DNA of 64,000 nt from contig NZ_DGIR01000008.1 of NCBI RefSeq assembly GCF_002386445.1, positions 1 to 64,000 on the forward strand, read 5' to 3'. The notes beneath the pieces are model-generated. The model had not been told where the DNA came from, searched no databases, and saw only the letters and a program-made list of their open reading frames with translations. This DNA comes from Pseudomonas sp. UBA4617 (lineage in GTDB: Bacteria > Pseudomonadota > Gammaproteobacteria > Pseudomonadales > Pseudomonadaceae). The translations under genes were made by a program, and so were the position numbers. Positions 10,192-19,500 of the stretch are shown here, one piece after another; positions within the stretch are counted from its first letter, which is position 1; every line of letters starts with the position of its first letter.

Positions 10192-10205
10192 CAAACACCT
10201 GTTTG
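10192..10205. promoter_or_regulatory. PsrA operator (autoregulation)
   Basis: CAAACACCTGTTTG matches the published PsrA consensus (G/C)AAAC-n2-4-GTTTG(G/C) at every defined position, with a 4-bp spacer. It lies 25 bp upstream of the psrA start codon, consistent with the negative autoregulation known for PsrA and its relief by long-chain fatty acids. Confidence 0.85.
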
Positions 10206-10229
10206 TCTGGCGGAGTAGTCGGAGTAGTC

Positions 10230-10937
10230 ATGGCCCAATCGGAAACCGTTGAACGCATTCTCGATGCTGCCGAGCAGCTGTTCGCGGAAAGGGGGTTCGC
10301 CGAAACCTCGTTGCGTCTGATTACCAGCAAGGCCGGCGTCAACCTGGCGGCGGTCAACTATCACTTCGGCTCCAAGAAGGCCTTGATCCAGGCAGTGTTC
10401 TCGCGCTTCCTCGGGCCGTTCTGTGCCAGCCTCGAGCGTGAACTGGAGCGGCGCCAGGCCAAGCCGGAGCACAAGCCCAGCCTCGAGGAGCTGCTGGAAA
10501 TGCTGGTGGAGCAGGCCTTGGCCGTGCAGCCACGCAGCAACAACGACCTGTCGATCTTCATGCGCCTGCTGGGCCTGGCCTTCAGCCAGAGCCAAGGCCA
10601 CCTGCGGCGGTACCTGGAAGACATGTACGGCAAGGTGTTCCGCCGCTACATGCTGCTGGTCAACGAAGCCGCGCCGCGCATCCCGCCGCTCGAGCTGTTC
10701 TGGCGCGTGCACTTCATGCTCGGTGCCGCAGCCTTCAGCATGTCCGGTATCAAGGCCCTGCGGGCGATCGCCGAGACCGACTTCGGTATCAACACCTCGA
10801 TCGAACAGGTGATGCGCCTGATGGTGCCATTCCTCGCTGCGGGCATGCGTGCCGATAGTGGCGTCACCGACGCGGCCATGGCCGCTGCCCAGTTGCGCCC
10901 ACGCAGCAAGGCCGGTACCGCCACTGCCAAAGCCTGA
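10230..10937 (+). CDS. psrA: TetR-family transcriptional regulator PsrA
   Basis: A 235-residue TetR-type regulator. The N-terminal HTH (RILDAAEQLFAERGFAETSL, then LAAVNYHFGSKKALI) is followed by a helical ligand-binding domain. PsrA senses long-chain fatty acids or acyl-CoA, represses beta-oxidation genes and itself, and activates rpoS in pseudomonads. Identity follows from its position beside lexA and the perfect PsrA operator 25 bp upstream. The start follows a tandem repeat GGAGTAGTC-GGAGTAGTC, so two Shine-Dalgarno-like sequences precede the ATG. A farther in-frame start at 10137 would span the operator and is unlikely. Confidence 0.93.
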   Translation: MAQSETVERILDAAEQLFAERGFAETSLRLITSKAGVNLAAVNYHFGSKKALIQAVFSRFLGPFCASLERELERRQAKPEHKPSLEELLEMLVEQALAVQPRSNNDLSIFMRLLGLAFSQSQGHLRRYLEDMYGKVFRRYMLLVNEAAPRIPPLELFWRVHFMLGAAAFSMSGIKALRAIAETDFGINTSIEQVMRLMVPFLAAGMRADSGVTDAAMAAAQLRPRSKAGTATAKA

Positions 10938-10977
10938 AGGCTGGGCGGGGCAGGGCGCTTCGGCTAAGCTAGCGCCC

Positions 10978-11502
10978 ATGTCCGATCTTGATCTGTTGCA
11001 CATTTCCCTTGCCGACCAGCGTCTGTATGGCTTCGCCCGTGGTCAGCTGTGCCTGCGCCTGCCGGTTTCCACGGCGCGCAACGGTGCTGGTGAGCGCAAT
11101 GGTTCGGGTTGCACGCCGTGTGGCTTGCACCAGGTGCGGGCGAAGATCGGTGCAGGCCTGCCGCTGAATGCGGTGCTGGCCGGGCGGCGCTGGACCGGCG
11201 AGGTGTGGTCGCCGGCCTTGCACGCGCAGTATCCCGGCCGGGACTGGATCCTCACCCGCATCCTCTGGCTCAGCGGTTGCGAACCGGGGGTCAACCGCCT
11301 GGGTGCGGTCGATACCTTCCGCCGCTTTATCTACCTGCACGGGACCCCGGATACGGAACCCATGGGCGTAGCGCTGTCCCATGGCTGCATACGCCTGCGC
11401 AACACCGATTTGCTCAACCTGTTCGAGCGGGTGCCGGCGCATTGCCTGGTGCGCATCGAGCAGGCCGCTTGCCCCCAGTGGGCTTCTCTCAGTCTTCAAT
11501 GA
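10978..11502 (+). CDS. L,D-transpeptidase (YkuD domain)
   Basis: A 174-residue protein that is almost entirely a YkuD domain. The catalytic motif HGTPDT...LSHGCIRLRN includes the nucleophilic Cys. Such enzymes form 3-3 peptidoglycan cross-links or attach proteins to peptidoglycan. Unusually for a periplasmic enzyme, I see no signal peptide with the chosen ATG (MSDLDLLHISLADQRL); the family version next to nagZ in pseudomonads looks the same. Its stop codon is 10 bp before nagZ, so both cell-wall genes are likely cotranscribed. Confidence 0.9.
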   Translation: MSDLDLLHISLADQRLYGFARGQLCLRLPVSTARNGAGERNGSGCTPCGLHQVRAKIGAGLPLNAVLAGRRWTGEVWSPALHAQYPGRDWILTRILWLSGCEPGVNRLGAVDTFRRFIYLHGTPDTEPMGVALSHGCIRLRNTDLLNLFERVPAHCLVRIEQAACPQWASLSLQ

Positions 11503-11512
11503 AGGATTACCC

Positions 11513-12523
11513 ATGACTGTCAGCCTGCAAGGCTCCTTGATGGTGGATATCGCCGGTAAATGGCTGACCGCCGAAGACCGTCACCTGTTGCGCCAGCCTG
11601 AGGTGGCCGGCCTGATCATCTTTGCCCGTAACATCGACAGCCCGCGCCAGGTGCGTGAGCTATGCGCCTCGATTCGTGCCATTCGCCCCGACCTGATCCT
11701 GGCGGTGGACCAGGAAGGCGGGCGCGTGCAGCGCCTGCGCCAGGGTTTTGTGCGCCTGCCAGCCATGCGTGCGCTGGCCGACAACGACAACGCCGAGTAC
11801 CTGGCCGAGCAATGCGGCTGGTTGATGGCGACCGAGGTGCTGGCGGTTGGCCTGGACCTCAGCTTTGCCCCGGTGCTCGACCTGGATCACCAGCGCAGTG
11901 CGGTGGTCGGCAGTCGCGCCTTCGAGGGTGACCCACTGCGTGCCACGCAACTGGCCGGGGCGTTCATCCGCGGCATGAACGCGGCGGGCATGGCGGCGTG
12001 TGGCAAACATTTCCCGGGCCATGGCTGGGCCGAGGCGGACTCGCATGTGGCGATCCCCACGGATGAGCGCAGCCTCGCGCAATTGCGCCAGGCCGACCTG
12101 GTGCCGTTTGCCCGCTTGAGCGGGCAACTGGCGGCAGTGATGCCGGCGCATGTCATTTATCCGCAGGTCGACAGCCAGCCGGCCGGCTTCTCGCGGCGTT
12201 GGCTGCAAGACATTCTGCGGGGGGAGTTGGGCTTTGACGGGGTGATCTTCAGTGACGACCTGTCGATGGCCGGTGCACATGTGGTTGGCGATGCGGCCAG
12301 CCGGATCGAGGCGGCCTTGACTGCGGGCTGCGACATGGGTCTGGTGTGCAACGACCGGGCTGCAGCCGAGCTGGCGCTGACTGCGGCGCAGCGGATGAAG
12401 GTCAGGCCCTCGCCGCGGATTGCACGGATGCGCGGGCAGGGGTTCGCACGCACCGATTACCGCCAGCAGCCGCGGTGGCTGGAGGCGCTGGGGGCATTGA
12501 AAGAGGCGCAGCTGGTCGATTGA
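11513..12523 (+). CDS. nagZ: Beta-N-acetylhexosaminidase NagZ
   Basis: A 336-residue GH3 glycosidase acting in the cytoplasm in peptidoglycan recycling: it removes GlcNAc from GlcNAc-anhydroMurNAc peptides. It shows the GH3 NagZ signature KHFPGHGWAEADSHVAIP, with the His/Asp general acid-base pair, and the nucleophile region VIFSDDLSMAGA. Residues LAVDQEGGRVQRLR are the conserved substrate-binding loop. NagZ products influence ampC induction in pseudomonads. It follows the L,D-transpeptidase by 10 bp. Confidence 0.96.
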   Translation: MTVSLQGSLMVDIAGKWLTAEDRHLLRQPEVAGLIIFARNIDSPRQVRELCASIRAIRPDLILAVDQEGGRVQRLRQGFVRLPAMRALADNDNAEYLAEQCGWLMATEVLAVGLDLSFAPVLDLDHQRSAVVGSRAFEGDPLRATQLAGAFIRGMNAAGMAACGKHFPGHGWAEADSHVAIPTDERSLAQLRQADLVPFARLSGQLAAVMPAHVIYPQVDSQPAGFSRRWLQDILRGELGFDGVIFSDDLSMAGAHVVGDAASRIEAALTAGCDMGLVCNDRAAAELALTAAQRMKVRPSPRIARMRGQGFARTDYRQQPRWLEALGALKEAQLVD

Positions 12524-12590
12524 CCGCGGCGGCCGGTTCGCCGGTCGGCCCACTGTCGCAGGAACAGCCTGTTGCTGGCGGTGCGATACC

Positions 12591-12622
12591 TGTAGCGGCA
12601 GGTTTACCTGCGAAGTGGCCGC
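12591..12622. repeat. REP-like palindrome between nagZ and the helicase gene
   Basis: GCAGG-TTTA-CCTGC is flanked by AGCGG and AGTGGCCGC, giving the imperfect palindrome layout of P. putida REP elements. It lies between two convergent genes. Confidence 0.5.
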
Positions 12623-12645
12623 AATGGCAACTCATGACGCGGGCT

Positions 12646-15600
12646 CTATCGCCCGCGCTTGCCCGGCAATGGCGCGAACAGCGCCTCGATCTCTTCATCC
12701 CCCAGCCGCCACTGCCCGGCTTGCCCACCATCCAGCAGGCCCGCTGCCAGCGCCGCTTTCTCCTGCTGCAACAGCTGGATCTTCTCTTCCACCGTGCCTC
12801 GTGTGATCAGTTTGTACACGAACACCGGCTTGTCCTGGCCAATGCGGTAGGCGCGGTCGGTGGCCTGGTTCTCGCTGGCCGGGTTCCACCAAGGGTCGAA
12901 GTGGATCACCGTGTCTGCAGCCGTCAGGTTCAGGCCCACACCACCGGCCTTGAGGCTGATCAGGAAAACTTCGCTGTCACCCTGCTGGAATTGCTGCACC
13001 GGCGTGCGCCGGTCACGGGTATCGCCAGTCAGCAGGCTGTAGCGGATCTTGCGTTTGTTCAGCTCTTCCTCGATCAACGCCAGCATCGAGGTGAATTGCG
13101 AAAACAGCAGCACCCGGCGCCCTTCGCTGAGCAGCTCTTCGAGCATTTCCAGCAGCGCGCCCAGTTTGCCTTTGTCGGCTTGGTTGCCTTTGCTTTCCAC
13201 CCCTTTGACCAGACGCAGGTCGCAACATACCTGGCGTAGCTTGAGCAAGGCGTCGAGGATGACGATCTGGCTGCGGGCGGCCCCATTGCGGGCGATTTCG
13301 TCGCGGACCTTCTTGTCCATGGCCACTCGCACGGCCTCGTAGGTGTCACGCTGGGCATCGCTGAGCTCGACCCAGTGCACCATCTCGGTCTTGGCTGGCA
13401 GTTCGGTGGCCACCTGCTCCTTGGTGCGGCGCAGCAGGAACGGGCGGATGCGGTTGGCCAGGTGGGCCATGCGCTCGCTGTCGCCGTGGCGCTCGATCGG
13501 GGTGCGGTAGTCCTGGTTGAAGCGCTTCAGGTCGCCCAGCCACCCGGGCATGAGGAAGTGGAAGAGCGACCACAGCTCGCCGAGGTTGTTCTCCATCGGC
13601 GTGCCGGTCAGGCACAGGCGCTGCCCGGCCTGCAGTTCGCAGACGGCAAGGGCGGCCTTGCTGGTGCTGCTCTTGATGTTCTGCGCCTCGTCCAGCACCA
13701 GCACGTGCCAGGTCCGGAGGCGCAGGTGTTCGAGGTCGCGAGGTACCAGGGCATAGGTAGTCAGCACCAGGTCATAATCGTGCAGGTTGGCGAAATGCTT
13801 GCTGCGCCCGGGCCCGTGCAAGGCCAGAACCCGCAGGCCGGGGGCGAAGCGTTGAGCTTCGTCGAGCCAGTTCGGGATCAGGCTGGTGGGCATGACTGCC
13901 AGCGCCGGTGTGTTCATGCGCCCGGACTGTTTTTCCAGCAGCAGGTGTGCCAGGGTCTGCAAGGTCTTGCCCAGGCCCATGTCGTCGCCAAGGATGCCGC
14001 CGGTGCCCATTTCCCGCAGCGCCTGCAGCCAGTTCAGGCCCTGCTGCTGGTAGGGACGCAGGCTGGCTTGCAGGCCGGCCGGCGGTGGCGCCTGCAGGTC
14101 GCGGGCATCGCGCAGGCGGCGACCGAGATCGCGCACACGCTCGCCGCCTTCCCAGTGCAGTGGCAGGCCTTCGATTTCGTTCAGGCGCGCGGCGTCGGCG
14201 CGGTCCAGGCGCAGCGATGGGCCCGCGGCATGGTCGTGCAGGTAGAGTTCGCCGAGGGTGCCCATGACCGCCTTGATCCGGCCGTACGGCAGGGCGACGC
14301 GCAAGGCCGGCGCGTCGAGGCGCCCGCGGTTGAGGTCGAGCAGCAGGTGTTCGTCGTCGCTGCGCCGGGCCAGTTCGCTGGGGCGCAGCAGTTCCGGGTT
14401 GCTGCGCAGCAGTTGCAGTACGATCGGCAACAGGCTGTGGCGCTGGCCATCGACCACGATGCCAAGCTCCAGGTCGAACCATTCATGGCCAGGTGCTTCG
14501 TCAACGCTGGCGTACCAGTCGTCCACTTCCTGCAGGTTGAAGGCAAAGTCGCGTTGGATGTCGATGTCCCAACCGGCCTCGCGCAAGCGTGGCAGGCCTG
14601 CGCGGGCAAAACGTAGCCAGGCTTCGTCGTCGGGAAGCTGGAGCATCTCGCCAGCGCTGTCGGGCAACGCCTTGCTCTGCCGGGTGGCGGGCGTGAAACC
14701 GAGGTCGCGCAGCACCTTGCGCAGCGCCTGCTCGGCCTGCGGTTGGCGACGGATGCGCTGGCTGGTGTCGCCGACCAGGCGGGTCAGCGGTTTGTCGTCG
14801 CTGCCGCTGGCGCGCAGGCCGTCGTAGTCGAATGCCAGCGCGGCACGGTGCTGCATCTGCCGTTGCATACGGCCGGTCTTGGGCATGTAGGCACTGAATT
14901 CCAGGCTGCCGAGGGTCAGCCTCCCTCTTGGCGTGAGGTCTTCGATTTGCCTGGTGCTCACGGCTGTGGGGGTGGGCACGTGGCGGTTCAGGGCGTTCAA
15001 GCGATGGCTCAAGGGAACGACCAAATGCTCGGGAACAACAGGCGCACGCGCGAGCTGGCTGGCAATGAAGGGGTCGAGGTCATGGCGCAGCTTGCCGGTC
15101 TGGTGCGAATGCCTGTCGACATAGTACATGGGTTCGATAGGCAGTACCTGCAGCTGCCGGTGGCCATCGTGATACCAGGCGCCGCGGTAGCTGCCATTGT
15201 CAAGCCTGACCCAGCGGAACTCGGCATGCAGCTCCGGCCCGGAAGACAATGGCGCAGCGTCGTCTTCGAACAGTAGGCGATCAGTGGCCAGGGCGTAGCT
15301 GTAGAGTTCCGCACCCTGCTTGCCTTCCAGTTGCACCACGGGCGTAATCGTCTTGCTGCGGGCATCGATCAGGCGCAACAGCCGGGCGTCGTCCTCGGTG
15401 ACATAGCGAGGGGTGTAGTAGATCATCTCGGGCATCGACGTGATGCGGCCGATCTTCAGTGTGCCGTCTGTCTGCCGCGTGCCCTTGATCGGTTCGAGCC
15501 GCCAGTGCTCATGATCCAGTTGAATACGGTAATAGATTGCCGGGCCTTTGCGTGCGGGTTCGCGTGAGGCAGCGGGTTGGGACGGTGACTCGAGTGCCTG

Positions 15601-15972
15601 CACCCACAGGTTGAGGTCCGGTGGCAGCGAAAGCGCGGCCTGCTCCGATGGCGCTGCGGCCTCAAGGCGGTCGCTACCATCCTGCAACTGCAGTAATGCA
15701 GCAACGCAGTGCTTGCAGTTGAGGGCGACGGGACAGGAGCAGCGCCCGAACATGCGCAGGTCGCCGTGGTTGAGGACCAGCTGGATGGTCTGCTGGTAGG
15801 TCTGGCCGGCCGAGCCCTTGCAGCTTGCCTCGACCGTTGCGCCATGCTGCGACAGGATGCGCGTCCGCTCTTGCGCCGCATAATCGCGGCCTCGTGCCAG
15901 TACGCCGGCCTCGATGAACCTCACCCAGCCCGGGTGGGCCCTCAGCAGTTGCTGCGCATCGCCGCTGCTCAC
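12646..15972 (-). CDS. SNF2-family DEAD/DEAH-box helicase with SWIM zinc finger
   Basis: A 1108-residue protein. A SWIM zinc finger (CSCPVALNCKHC, pattern C-x-C-x6-C-x-H) lies near residue 80. A long linker domain leads to the SNF2 ATPase: Walker A in DDMGLGKTLQT near 660, the DEAQN Walker B near 760, and the helicase C-terminal half ending in DPWWNPASENQATDRAYRIGQ. These are ATP-driven DNA translocases that remodel protein-DNA complexes; the bacterial SWIM form is of unknown specific role. The gene ends convergently with nagZ, and its start is 1 bp from the csiV stop, suggesting cotranscription of mfd-csiV-helicase. Confidence 0.92.
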   Translation of the reverse strand: MSSGDAQQLLRAHPGWVRFIEAGVLARGRDYAAQERTRILSQHGATVEASCKGSAGQTYQQTIQLVLNHGDLRMFGRCSCPVALNCKHCVAALLQLQDGSDRLEAAAPSEQAALSLPPDLNLWVQALESPSQPAASREPARKGPAIYYRIQLDHEHWRLEPIKGTRQTDGTLKIGRITSMPEMIYYTPRYVTEDDARLLRLIDARSKTITPVVQLEGKQGAELYSYALATDRLLFEDDAAPLSSGPELHAEFRWVRLDNGSYRGAWYHDGHRQLQVLPIEPMYYVDRHSHQTGKLRHDLDPFIASQLARAPVVPEHLVVPLSHRLNALNRHVPTPTAVSTRQIEDLTPRGRLTLGSLEFSAYMPKTGRMQRQMQHRAALAFDYDGLRASGSDDKPLTRLVGDTSQRIRRQPQAEQALRKVLRDLGFTPATRQSKALPDSAGEMLQLPDDEAWLRFARAGLPRLREAGWDIDIQRDFAFNLQEVDDWYASVDEAPGHEWFDLELGIVVDGQRHSLLPIVLQLLRSNPELLRPSELARRSDDEHLLLDLNRGRLDAPALRVALPYGRIKAVMGTLGELYLHDHAAGPSLRLDRADAARLNEIEGLPLHWEGGERVRDLGRRLRDARDLQAPPPAGLQASLRPYQQQGLNWLQALREMGTGGILGDDMGLGKTLQTLAHLLLEKQSGRMNTPALAVMPTSLIPNWLDEAQRFAPGLRVLALHGPGRSKHFANLHDYDLVLTTYALVPRDLEHLRLRTWHVLVLDEAQNIKSSTSKAALAVCELQAGQRLCLTGTPMENNLGELWSLFHFLMPGWLGDLKRFNQDYRTPIERHGDSERMAHLANRIRPFLLRRTKEQVATELPAKTEMVHWVELSDAQRDTYEAVRVAMDKKVRDEIARNGAARSQIVILDALLKLRQVCCDLRLVKGVESKGNQADKGKLGALLEMLEELLSEGRRVLLFSQFTSMLALIEEELNKRKIRYSLLTGDTRDRRTPVQQFQQGDSEVFLISLKAGGVGLNLTAADTVIHFDPWWNPASENQATDRAYRIGQDKPVFVYKLITRGTVEEKIQLLQQEKAALAAGLLDGGQAGQWRLGDEEIEALFAPLPGKRGR

Positions 15973-15973
15973 A

Positions 15974-16546
15974 TCACTGCTCCATCATCTCCGGGTCCAT
16001 TACCGGCATCTTCGGCGTGCCCGGTGGTGTCACCTTCAGCAGCAGCGCCAGGTGCCCGCCGTCAAGGAAGGTCAGTTGCCCACCCTTGACGTTGCTGTTG
16101 CTCTGCTTGAACTGCTCGCTTTGCAGCACGCTGCCGTTGCCGTCCAGCTGGTTGACCCAGAAATTGGCCTCGACCGCGATGAAGCGGCCCTCGGCAATGC
16201 TCAGGTTGCCTTCGATGGGGTAATGGCCGAACTGCTCGGCGCCTTCGCCCAGGGCGATACGGCTGGGTTCGCTGCCGACCCGCTGCTGCCAGGCCTTGTG
16301 CATCAGGACGGTGTAGTCGGCGGTGGCTTCCAGGCGGGTGGCTTCGTCTTCCAGCGCCAGGCGGCGCTCGGCGTCCTTTTCCAGGCGCGGGGCGCCGGCG
16401 CTCCAGTTTTCCGGGGCAAACGGGCTGGTGAAGGCGGGCACGCTGTTCTGCCGTACCAGGATCATTTCTACCTGATAAAGGCCTTCGGCGAAGGCAGCCG
16501 GGGCGAACAGCGCCAGCAGCAGGGTCAGGCAACGGATGGCACGCAT
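15974..16546 (-). CDS. CsiV-family periplasmic protein
   Basis: A 190-residue protein with a clear signal peptide (MRAIRCLTLLLALFAPAAFA, cleavage after AFA) and a mature part starting EGLYQVEMILVRQ. The family (formerly DUF2803) is named for a Vibrio cell-shape-integrity protein that works with a peptidoglycan ligase system; its role in Pseudomonas is not established. The start is 9 bp downstream of the mfd stop on the same strand, a position conserved in pseudomonads. Confidence 0.85.
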   Translation of the reverse strand: MRAIRCLTLLLALFAPAAFAEGLYQVEMILVRQNSVPAFTSPFAPENWSAGAPRLEKDAERRLALEDEATRLEATADYTVLMHKAWQQRVGSEPSRIALGEGAEQFGHYPIEGNLSIAEGRFIAVEANFWVNQLDGNGSVLQSEQFKQSNSNVKGGQLTFLDGGHLALLLKVTPPGTPKMPVMDPEMMEQ

Positions 16547-16555
16547 GGGTCTTCC

Positions 16556-19500
16556 TTAAGCAGGCTGTGGAGTCAGGCGCTCGAACAGCGCCTCCAGGGT
16601 ATTGAAGCGTTCGTCGGGGCGTTCCATCGGTACCAGAAAGCGGAACTGGGTGGCGCCTTCGAACTTGTAGCGTTTGGGCTGGCCCTGGATCAGCTTGATC
16701 AGGGTCAGCGGGTCGACCGGCGTCTCGGCCTCGAACTCGATCTTGCCGCCATTGGGGCCGGCATCGACTTTCTTGATGCCAAGCTTTTCCGCCTGCAGCT
16801 TGAGCGAGGTCAGGCGCATGAGGTTCTTGGTCGGCTCGGGCAGCAGGCCGAAGCGGTCGATCATCTCCACCTGCAGGTCCTTGAGGCCTTCTTCGTCGGC
16901 GGCCGAGGCGATGCGCTTGTACAGGATCAGCCGTGCATGCACGTCGGGCAGGTAGTCCTCGGGGATCAGGGCCGGCAGGCGCAGGTTGATTTCCGGGCCA
17001 CCGCCCAGCGGCTGCTCCAGGTTGGGCTGGGTACCCTTGCGGATCGCCTTGACCGCGCGCTCGAGCATTTCCATGTACAGGGTGAAGCCCACCGCCTGGA
17101 TCTGCCCGCTCTGGCCTTCGCCCAGCAGCTCGCCGGCGCCGCGGATCTCCAGGTCGTTGGTGGCCAGGACGAAGCCGGCACCGAGGTCCTGGGTGTTGGC
17201 GATCGCCTCCAGGCGTTTCTCGGCATCGGCGCTGACCTTTTGCCGGGTGGGTGTCAGCAGGTAGGCGTAGGCCTGGTGGTGGCTACGGCCAACCCGGCCG
17301 CGCAGCTGGTGCAGCTGGGCCAGGCCGAACTTGTCGGCACGCTCGATGACGATGGTGTTGGCGCTGGGCACGTCGATGCCGGTTTCGATGATGGTCGAGG
17401 CCACCAGCACGTTGAAGCGCTTGTGGTAGAAGTCGCTCATCACCTGTTCCAGCTCGCGCTCGCGCATCTGCCCATGGCCGATGCCGATGCGCGCCTCGGG
17501 GACCAGCTCGGCAAGATCGGCGGCGCATTTCTCGATGGTCTTCACATCGTTGTGCAGGTAGTACACCTGGCCGCCGCGCAACAGTTCACGCAGCAGCGCC
17601 TCCTTCACCGTGCTCTTGTTCTGCTCCATGACGAAGGTGCGAACCGACAGGCGGCGCGCCGGTGGCGTGGCAATGATCGACAGGTCGCGCATGCCCGCCA
17701 CGGCCATGTTCAGCGTACGCGGAATCGGCGTGGCGGTGAGGGTGAGGATGTCCACCTCGCTGCGCAGGGCCTTGAGCTGTTCTTTCTGGCGCACGCCGAA
17801 GCGGTGCTCTTCGTCGATGATGGCCAGGCCCAGGTCCTTGAAGCGCACGTCGTCCTGCAGCAGCTTGTGGGTACCGATGAGGATGTCGATCTTGCCTTCG
17901 GCGAGGTCTGCGGCGGCGGCGGCCACCTCTTTGGCCGACTTGAAGCGGCTCATCACCTCCACGGTCACCGGCCAGTCGGCAAAGCGGTCACGGAAGCTGT
18001 TGTAGTGCTGTTGGGCGAGCAGGGTGGTGGGCACCAGCACGGCCACCTGGCGGCCACTGTGTACGGCAATGAATGCCGCGCGCATGGCCACTTCGGTCTT
18101 GCCGAAGCCGACGTCGCCGCACACCAGCCGGTCCATCGGCTTGGGCGCCAGCATGTCGGCGCGCACGGCTTCGATGGCGGCCTGCTGGTCCGGGGTTTCC
18201 TCGAACGGGAAGCCGGCGCTGAAGGTGGCGTAGTCGGCGGCCGGATCGGCGAACGCATAACCTTTGCGTGCGGCGCGGCGGGCATAGATGTCGAGCAGCT
18301 CGGCGGCGACATCGCGTACCTGTTCGGCAGCCTTGCGCTTGGCCTTCTGCCAGGCCTCCGAACCCAGCCGGTGCAACGGCGCCAGGGCATCGTCGCTGCC
18401 GGTGTAGCGGGCGATCAGGTGCAGGTTGGCCACGGGCACGTACAGCTTGGCGCCTTCGGCGTATTCCAGGGTGAGGAATTCGGCGGCCTGGCCTTCGATT
18501 TCCAGCGTGGCCAGGCCCAGGTAGCGGCCGACGCCATGGTCGATGTGCACCACCGGTGCGCCTTCACGCAGCTCGGTGAGGTTCTTGATCACCGCGTCGT
18601 TGGCGGTTTCGCCACGCTTGTCGCGGCGCCTGCGCTGCATGACGCGCTGGCCGAACAGCGGGCTTTCGGCGATGAGGGCGACGGCCGGGTCGTCCAGCAG
18701 CAGGCCATCGTCCAGCGGGGCGATGGTGATCGCCAGGCGCTCGGCGCCAGTGATGAAGTCGGCCCAGCCATCGACGCCCTGTGGGCGCAGTTTCAGCCGC
18801 TCGAGCAGCTCCAGCAGTACTTCGCGGCGCCCCGCCGATTCTGCGGTGAACAGCACGCGGCCAGGGAACTGGTCGAGGAAGTTGGCCAGTTCGGCCAGCG
18901 GCTGGTTGGCCTTGGCCTCGATCGCCAGGTTGGGCAGCGCGCGCGCCGGGAAGCGTTCGCGGCCGACCCCGGGCTCGAGGTCCTCGCTGCTGACCACCAC
19001 CCGTGGCCATTGCTTGAGCCGGGCAAAGCAGTCTTCCACCGGCAGGAACAGCTCGGCGGGCGGCAGCAAGGGCCGGCTCAGGTCGCCACGGCGGTCTTCA
19101 TAACGCCCGCGCACGTCGTTCCAGAAATGCTCGGCAGCCTGTTCCACGCCGGGCAGCGAGAACACCTGGGTGTCGGCTGGCAGGTAGTCGAACAAGGTCG
19201 AGGTTTCTTCGAAGAACAGCGGCAGGTAGTACTCGATACCGGCGGGGATGATACCGCTGGCCAGGTCCTGGAAGATCGCGCTGCGGCGGAAGTCGACGTC
19301 GAAGCGTTCACGGAAGCGCGCCTTGAAGCGGGTCACTTCCTCTTTCTGCATCGGGAATTCGCGCGCCGGCAGCAGGCGTACCGAATCGACCTTGTCGATC
19401 GAGCGCTGGGTCTCGGGGTCGAAGGTGCGCAGGGTTTCGATCTCGTCATCGAACAGGTCGATGCGGTAGGGCAGCTTGCTGCCCATCGGGAACAGGTCGA

